A stretch of DNA of 10,453 nucleotides from Fidelibacterota bacterium (GTDB taxonomy: Bacteria; Fidelibacterota; JAANXI01), in assembly GCA_018263365.1 (NCBI GenBank), contig JAANXI010000028.1:1-10453 (forward strand), given 5' to 3'. The notes beneath the pieces were generated by a model that was not told the DNA's origin, did not search any database, and worked only from the letters and a program-made list of their open reading frames with translations. Of this stretch, positions 6,492 through 10,453 are shown piece after piece (positions within the stretch are counted from its first letter, which is position 1; each line of letters starts with the position of its first letter). The translations under genes were made by a program, and so were the position numbers.

Positions 6492-6508
6492 CTAAGCTTG
6501 TCGAAGAG
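6492..6508 (+). repeat. Third copy of the CTGAGCTTGTCGAAG-type intergenic motif
   Basis: CTAAGCTTGTCGAAGAG differs by one base from CTGAGCTTGTCG at 3325-3336 over the shared 12 bases, and both are preceded by GTCACT. It sits nine bases after the stop codon of the NYN gene without an inverted partner, so it looks like a solitary half of the palindromic repeat. Confidence 0.6.
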
Positions 6509-6605
6509 CGGCGCAATGATTGACATCAAATGATGGCTTTAAGCGGCGTTTACGCTTTATTCTTTTTTTCTTTTGGTCTACTGAATAAACATAAATCTAC
6601 TCACT

Positions 6606-6849
6606 GTTTGTCCCCTTTTTCCTTGATGAAAAAGGGAACGGAAAAAATCAAGAAAACTTCGAACTCACGCCATTTCCAGGTAACTGCTTTCCTATTGGTT
6701 ATGAGGCGGAGTAAGGTCAAAGCTCATCATGATGTTTCCTGGGGCGCTCAGACAGCGAAGTTTTCGTTTAACAACAAAAGCGATTTGAGTTCTTGTCCGG
6801 CCTTACCGTTCATTTTTGTCTCCCTTTGCCTCAAGGCAAAAGGAGGATT
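6606..6849. repeat. Possible non-coding interspersed element bounded by similar hairpin modules
   Basis: Two similar modules face the same way. The first starts TTTGTCCCC and contains the hairpin CCCTTTTTC/GAAAAAGGG (6613-6621 with 6628-6636). The second starts TTTTGTCTCC and contains CTCCCTTTGCC/GGCAAAAGGAG (6820-6830 with 6835-6845, one mismatch, TCAA loop). Between them GAAAACTTCG (6652-6661) pairs perfectly with CGAAGTTTTC (6756-6765), and GAACTCA (6661-6667) with TGAGTTC (6786-6792). Elements with a CCCTTTTTC-loop-GAAAAAGGGA start are, from memory, common between genes in Bacteroidetes-related genomes. The boundaries are approximate and no target-site duplication is obvious. Confidence 0.4.
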
Positions 6850-6912
6850 AGAAAATTACCTACGGCTTGGTTTTACGAAAAATTTAGAATGCATGTAAAC
6901 TAAAACCAACAG

Positions 6913-6933
6913 GGATAGCAGTCGAAACTATCC
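6913..6933. terminator. Small hairpin between the NYN and coaX genes
   Basis: GGATAG (6913-6918) and CTATCC (6928-6933) form a six-base stem with a nine-base loop. No T-run follows on either side, so a terminator role is weak. It may be another short dispersed motif. Confidence 0.25.
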
Positions 6934-7068
6934 TCTTATGTATGAAAGAGAGAATGAAGGTGGGGTCCTGCTCGGAAAGGTGTTTGATTTTCAGGTAAGT
7001 GTGAACAACACGTCTCTATTTTGTAAAGAATACAAAATTTTCCAATACAATATCCGTCTCTCGACTGG

Positions 7069-7842
7069 TCATTTGCCCCTCACCTGCTCAAAAATAATCC
7101 GTAGCCCGTACAGCGTGAGATCAGGATTGTATACCCGGATATCATCAATATGCGGCAGCATGAGTTTGCCGACACCGCCCGTCACAATTATATCTAAATC
7201 ATCGTCTTCTAATTCGCCTTTAATGCGTCTGATAATCCCGTTAATGGAATCCACAGCGCCGTAGAGAATACCGGACTGCATACTTTCCTCAGTCGTTTTT
7301 CCGATTACATTGTCCGGAAAATTGAGATCGACCTTAAAGAGCCGGGCCGCCTTTTTAAACAGGTCTTTGGCAGAGATCTCAAAGCCGGGCATAATGACGC
7401 CGCCCATGTAATCGCCGCCTTCGTTGAGCACATCAAAAGTGGTCGCCGTACCAAAATCAAGGATGATCTGTGGCAAATCATACAGTTCTCTTCCGGCGAT
7501 GGTATTGCAGATCCTGTCTGCACCTACCTGTCCTGGATCGTCGTACAGGATATTCAGATCAGTTGGCAGGTCGGGTCCGACGATAATCGGCGTGATGTCG
7601 AGGTACTTTTCCGTCATGGTGGCATAGACGTCGGAAACATTGGGAACCACTGACCCGATGATGACATCGTCCAGTGCATTCGGTTGGATGCCCTCCTCCT
7701 CGCAGAGCAGTTTGATGGTGATCCAGGATTCGTCCACCGTTCGCATCATGGCACTGGTCAGCCGCCAGTGGGTGAGTAATTCGCCATCTTTGAAAATACC
7801 GAAGACGGAGTTCGTGTTGCCGATGTCAATAGCCAGGAGCAT
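7069..7842 (-). CDS. coaX: Type III pantothenate kinase
   Basis: Catalyses ATP-dependent phosphorylation of pantothenate, the first step of coenzyme A synthesis, in the cytoplasm. At 257 residues it is normal for CoaX, an ASKHA-fold dimer. Landmarks: phosphate-1 motif AIDIGNTNSVFG (4-15) with Asp6, GSVVPNVS (63-70), GADRICNTIAG (107-117) with the catalytic base Asp109, DFGTATTFDV (129-138), GGVIMPGFEIS (147-157) and VTGGVG (220-225). The ATG at 7842 is chosen because the protein then begins MLLAIDIGNTNS, as in the family, with GAGG five bases upstream. An in-frame start at 7926 would add 28 residues without family support. It stands alone on the minus strand, divergent from the small membrane protein. 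Birch-type linkage (birA-coaX) common elsewhere is not seen within the window. Confidence 0.95.
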   Translation of the reverse strand: MLLAIDIGNTNSVFGIFKDGELLTHWRLTSAMMRTVDESWITIKLLCEEEGIQPNALDDVIIGSVVPNVSDVYATMTEKYLDITPIIVGPDLPTDLNILYDDPGQVGADRICNTIAGRELYDLPQIILDFGTATTFDVLNEGGDYMGGVIMPGFEISAKDLFKKAARLFKVDLNFPDNVIGKTTEESMQSGILYGAVDSINGIIRRIKGELEDDDLDIIVTGGVGKLMLPHIDDIRVYNPDLTLYGLRIIFEQVRGK

Positions 7843-7955
7843 AATCCCCTCAACGCTGTTAATAATTACTCTGTAAATGTACGCAGAAATCGCAGGAAAT
7901 AACAAATATTGTGTTCGCCGTTGCATCTGAGACGATATTTCTTCAAGTTTGATCT

Positions 7956-8195
7956 ATGCCGGAATCACAGAAACCATCACCGCCGGATGAAAGTTCGCAG
8001 GATATCCTGAGCCGCGTGTGGACCGTGTTCAAGGATATCGCGAAATACCTGTTGCTGTATCTCATAATGTATGCCGTACTTAAATTTATCATCGCCGAGT
8101 TAGCCGGGTTGGATTATGAGGCGGTGGCTGCGACGCTCGCATTAATTGTGGTACTCGCAACCTATTATTTTGTGCGAAAGCAGGATAATCAGTAG
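7956..8195 (+). CDS. Small two-helix membrane protein of unknown function
   Basis: I do not recognise a family. The 79-residue product has a Pro/Ser/acidic N-terminus (MPESQKPSPPDESS), a short amphipathic stretch, a hydrophobic segment about 29-48, a short acidic loop GLDYE, a second hydrophobic segment about 56-73, and a charged tail RKQDNQ, fitting a hairpin inner-membrane protein. No Shine-Dalgarno precedes the ATG, so expression is not assured. However, the clean soluble-membrane-loop-membrane pattern and its placement 113 bases from the divergent coaX start favour a real gene. Confidence 0.6.
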   Translation: MPESQKPSPPDESSQDILSRVWTVFKDIAKYLLLYLIMYAVLKFIIAELAGLDYEAVAATLALIVVLATYYFVRKQDNQ

Positions 8196-8390
8196 CGTAT
8201 GATGACACCATTTCCCATAAAATTCTTGCTTCTCTCCTAAAGCAAACCTAATCTTCATAACAGTTGATGTGTACATGCTAGTTGTTTGATGGGTTGTTTT
8301 TGTAGCGTGTTGTTCTTGTGCCGGAGTGTTCATACTGAACTGATGTAAATCCGGTCTGCCTCTATTTGTGCAACCTGACCAAGAGGGACG
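8196..8390. other. Intergenic region before the LTD/CARDB gene
   Basis: No coding signal is seen; a minus-strand frame over 8142-8450 is antisense to two genes and has no motif. The middle (8279-8323) is a T/G-rich run with repeated TTGTT-like words and no defined structure. The region likely carries the promoter of the downstream gene, but no confident -35/-10 pair is visible. Confidence 0.5.
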
Positions 8391-10453
8391 ATGCGAGATA
8401 TTATCATTGGCCTGTTTGTCGTATTTTTTCCAATGTATTTGACTGCACAAAACACAATAAGTGAAGTCATGTTTGATCCCAGCACCGATGAATCGGCTGA
8501 TGAGTTTATTGAGATCTATAACAATGCTGATTCAGCAGTGTCGGTATATCAGTGGCAATTATTTATCAATGGATCAGCGGACATGCTGAATTCTCCACCG
8601 TGGCGTTCGCCGATATTCGATTCGAGTTACCTTATTCTCGAGCCACAATCCTTCGGGATTATCCTGGATTTGGATTATTGGGATGGATCAGTACCATACG
8701 ATTCGATTATTCCTGATACGGTGAAATTGATTACCATTGACGATACTCACTTCGGGGATTTAGGTCTGTCAAACAGTTCGCCCCGGACAATAATTCTTCA
8801 GGATTCATCCGGAATGACCATTTCGGAGTACACTTATTCTACAGACAATCCCGAAGGATTTTCCGACGAAAAGATGGTATTGTCAGGTGTAAATACCGAT
8901 GCGAACTGGGCCAATAGCGAGCAGGAATTCGGCACTCCGGGCTTTTATAACTCCGTTAGTCCACTGGATTATGACCTGCGTATTTCTGGTATACCGGGTT
9001 GGACTCCCCGTCCCGCAACGCCGGATTCAACAATTCAGATTTCGATTATAGTTGTAAACGCAGGTTTAGAACCATCGACCGAGGCAAAGCTCTATTTGTA
9101 CGGTGACACTCGTGTTGATTCTATAACAGTGCAGGCGATTCCACCGGGAGATTCCGCTGATGTCCACTTTGGAGTAAACCTGCCAAGTGGTAGTCACAAG
9201 TTCATTACCGAAATTGGCTACCCCGAAGATCAGGATTCCACAAACAATTCCATTCAGTGGGAGTTGCCGGTCCGCTATCCCGAACATTCACTAATTATCA
9301 ACGAAATTATGTACGACCCAATCAGCGGGGATCCAGAATGGATTGAAATTCAAAGTAATCGAAGCGACACGGTGAATTTACAAAGCTGGTCATTTGGAGA
9401 CGAATCCAGTGATATTGCGCTAATCGAAGACACTGTGTTAATCGAGCCCAATTCCTTTTGGGTGCTGTCAGAACTGAATGATCTTGGTAATTACGATTAC
9501 GAGAACTCACGCATCCTCATCCCTGACGAACTCCCCAATCTCAATAACGGTTCAGACGGACTCTGGCTCGGGGACATGTCCGGCGCCATTATCGATACCG
9601 TTCAGTACTCTGGCGACTGGGGCGGTGGAGACGGCGTCAGTCTGGAGCGCAGAAACCCATTTCTCTCCGGTCAAGAACCCGCCAATTGGGGAAGCGCGGA
9701 TTCGGAGCCTCAGGCCACGCCGACTCGGCAAAATTCCGTCCTGGTGGATACCGTCGATCTCAGCCTCGCAAATTTCTCGGTGGAGGACGGCCCTCTCGAG
9801 GTCGGTGAGTCCTTTTTAATTGCCGGTGAAATTCGGAATCAGGGCCTGCAGGAAATCACAGTTCACTCTATCAAAGTTTACGACGACGCCGATTTTGACT
9901 CCTCCGCATCGGCTGATGAATTGTTAGGTTCACAAGTAGTTAGCGAGTCAGTCATCATTGGAGACTCTTTTCCATTCCAGATATCTCCCATCATCCAGCA
10001 GGCCGGATTTCGTAGAATTACTCTCACGGCTCAATTAGATGAAGGGCCGGAGTATTTACTCCTCGATACTTCAATCCGGGTGAGATACTCGGAGCAGGCA
10101 CTTCTGATTAGCGAGATTATGTATACGCCGGACGAGGAGCCGGAGTGGATTGAATTGTACAACGGATCCAGTGAGCCAGTAAATCTCTTCGACTGGCAAA
10201 TCAAAGATGCGACCAGCAACCGGTGTGCAATTCAGGATTTCGTTTCAGTTGGACCGGAGGAGTATATCGTCGTGACTGCCGATGATGAACTCACGGATTT
10301 CTACGATCAACTTAACGCATCAAAGGTGATCGAACTTCCCGAATTTCCGACGCTGAATAACAGCGGAGATTCAGTGCTGGTAATTTCACCGGCGAATGGG
10401 ACGCACGACTCATTGCGGTATACATCGGGATGGGGCGGGAGTAGCGGCAACTC
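8391..10453 (+). CDS. Secreted multi-domain lamin-tail (LTD) and CARDB-like repeat protein, 3' truncated by window edge
   Basis: An open frame of 687 complete codons with no stop, continuing past the window. The ATG follows an AGAGGG ribosome binding site. Residues 1-19 form a signal peptide (IIIGLFVVFFPMYLTA, cleavage before Gln20). The mature part alternates two beta-sandwich types: LTD1 (about 20-187), CARDB-like 1 (192-298), LTD2 (300-450), CARDB-like 2 (455-568) and LTD3 (570 to edge). Each LTD starts with a variant of IxEIMYDP followed by EWIEI/L or EFIEI, then a W, and LTD2 and LTD3 share LNNxGD-like and WGG-G motifs. The CARDB-like parts start with DLRISG or DLSLANF and carry N-x-G strand turns (VVNAGL, IRNQGL). 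Such proteins are exported, perhaps surface-anchored or part of larger enzymes. The missing C-terminus may hold a nuclease, a phosphoesterase or a sorting signal. No catalytic domain is visible so far. Confidence 0.88.
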   Translation, partial: MRDIIIGLFVVFFPMYLTAQNTISEVMFDPSTDESADEFIEIYNNADSAVSVYQWQLFINGSADMLNSPPWRSPIFDSSYLILEPQSFGIILDLDYWDGSVPYDSIIPDTVKLITIDDTHFGDLGLSNSSPRTIILQDSSGMTISEYTYSTDNPEGFSDEKMVLSGVNTDANWANSEQEFGTPGFYNSVSPLDYDLRISGIPGWTPRPATPDSTIQISIIVVNAGLEPSTEAKLYLYGDTRVDSITVQAIPPGDSADVHFGVNLPSGSHKFITEIGYPEDQDSTNNSIQWELPVRYPEHSLIINEIMYDPISGDPEWIEIQSNRSDTVNLQSWSFGDESSDIALIEDTVLIEPNSFWVLSELNDLGNYDYENSRILIPDELPNLNNGSDGLWLGDMSGAIIDTVQYSGDWGGGDGVSLERRNPFLSGQEPANWGSADSEPQATPTRQNSVLVDTVDLSLANFSVEDGPLEVGESFLIAGEIRNQGLQEITVHSIKVYDDADFDSSASADELLGSQVVSESVIIGDSFPFQISPIIQQAGFRRITLTAQLDEGPEYLLLDTSIRVRYSEQALLISEIMYTPDEEPEWIELYNGSSEPVNLFDWQIKDATSNRCAIQDFVSVGPEEYIVVTADDELTDFYDQLNASKVIELPEFPTLNNSGDSVLVISPANGTHDSLRYTSGWGGSSGN

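Larger units (their letters stand above)
6483..7068. other. 586-base gene-free region with hairpins and inverted repeats
   Basis: No believable gene is seen. The plus-strand frame 6530-6898 (122 codons) is of biased composition, lacks a ribosome binding site and runs through hairpins, so I treat it as chance; a second small frame at 6938-7264 runs into the coaX antisense strand. Contents from left to right: a repeat core (6492-6508), a GTTTGTCCCC-led hairpin (6613-6636), an inverted pair (6652-6661 with 6756-6765), a CATCATGATG palindrome (6725-6734), a second hairpin (6820-6845) and a GGATAG/CTATCC hairpin (6913-6933). The organisation resembles a decayed non-autonomous interspersed element. 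Confidence 0.55.

Noticed and set aside
6530..6898. Plus-strand 122-codon frame in the gap between the NYN and coaX genes
   Set aside because: It starts MMALSGVYALFFF without a ribosome binding site, then loses any membrane-protein pattern, and it translates directly through two hairpins and long inverted repeats. Better explained as a chance frame in a non-coding element.
7843..7926. 28-residue N-terminal extension of CoaX
   Set aside because: Family members begin at the MLLAIDIGNTN-type sequence, and the internal ATG has a GAGG upstream.
8142..8450. Minus-strand 102-codon frame
   Set aside because: It overlaps the ends of two plus-strand genes in antisense, with no motif or ribosome binding site.

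Overview
The window reads as ordinary chromosomal DNA from a Gram-negative bacterium. It encodes a lipoprotein-type metal-binding receptor, an exported heavy-metal-associated (HMA) protein, and a large exported protein built of lamin-tail (LTD) and CARDB-like domains. LTD/CARDB architecture, and intergenic repeats of the CTGAGCTTGTCGAAG type, are common in the FCB superphylum (Bacteroidetes, Calditrichota, Marinimicrobia and relatives). Several genes carry strong AGGAGG ribosome binding sites, which classical Bacteroidia mostly lack, so a non-Bacteroidia FCB lineage is my best but weak guess. There is no rRNA, tRNA, CRISPR array, transposase or phage gene, and no clear defence system.

Layout. 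1-294 is non-coding and holds two short degenerate tandem repeats. 295-2813 (minus strand) is a tight three-gene metal ABC importer operon transcribed right to left: receptor, ATPase, permease, with 8-bp overlaps at both junctions. A divergent intergenic region with an imperfect inverted repeat leads to a cold-shock protein gene on the plus strand (2959-3165), which starts at GTG. 3166-3497 is non-coding and repeat-rich. Next, all on the plus strand, come a class I SAM-dependent methyltransferase (3498-4202), a hairpin terminator, an exported HMA metal-binding protein (4335-4736) with its own terminator, and a translationally linked pair: a class V aminotransferase-fold PLP enzyme (4846-5979) and a YacP/Rae1-type NYN ribonuclease-like protein (5985-6482).

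6483-7068 is a 586-base gene-free stretch containing paired hairpin modules and inverted repeats; it looks like a decayed non-coding interspersed element. Type III pantothenate kinase (coaX, 7069-7842, minus strand) follows. Divergent from it is a two-helix small membrane protein (7956-8195). From 8391 to the right edge runs one long open frame (687 complete codons, no stop) for a secreted LTD-CARDB-LTD-CARDB-LTD protein whose C-terminus lies outside the window.

How they fit together: the importer brings a divalent metal into the cytoplasm, and the HMA protein could bind copper or another soft metal outside the inner membrane, but nothing in the sequence links the two units. CoaX is housekeeping CoA biosynthesis. 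I did not find a convincing undescribed multi-gene system. The points most worth a second look are the atypical metal ligands in the importer receptor, the alternating LTD/CARDB surface protein, and the intergenic repeat families.
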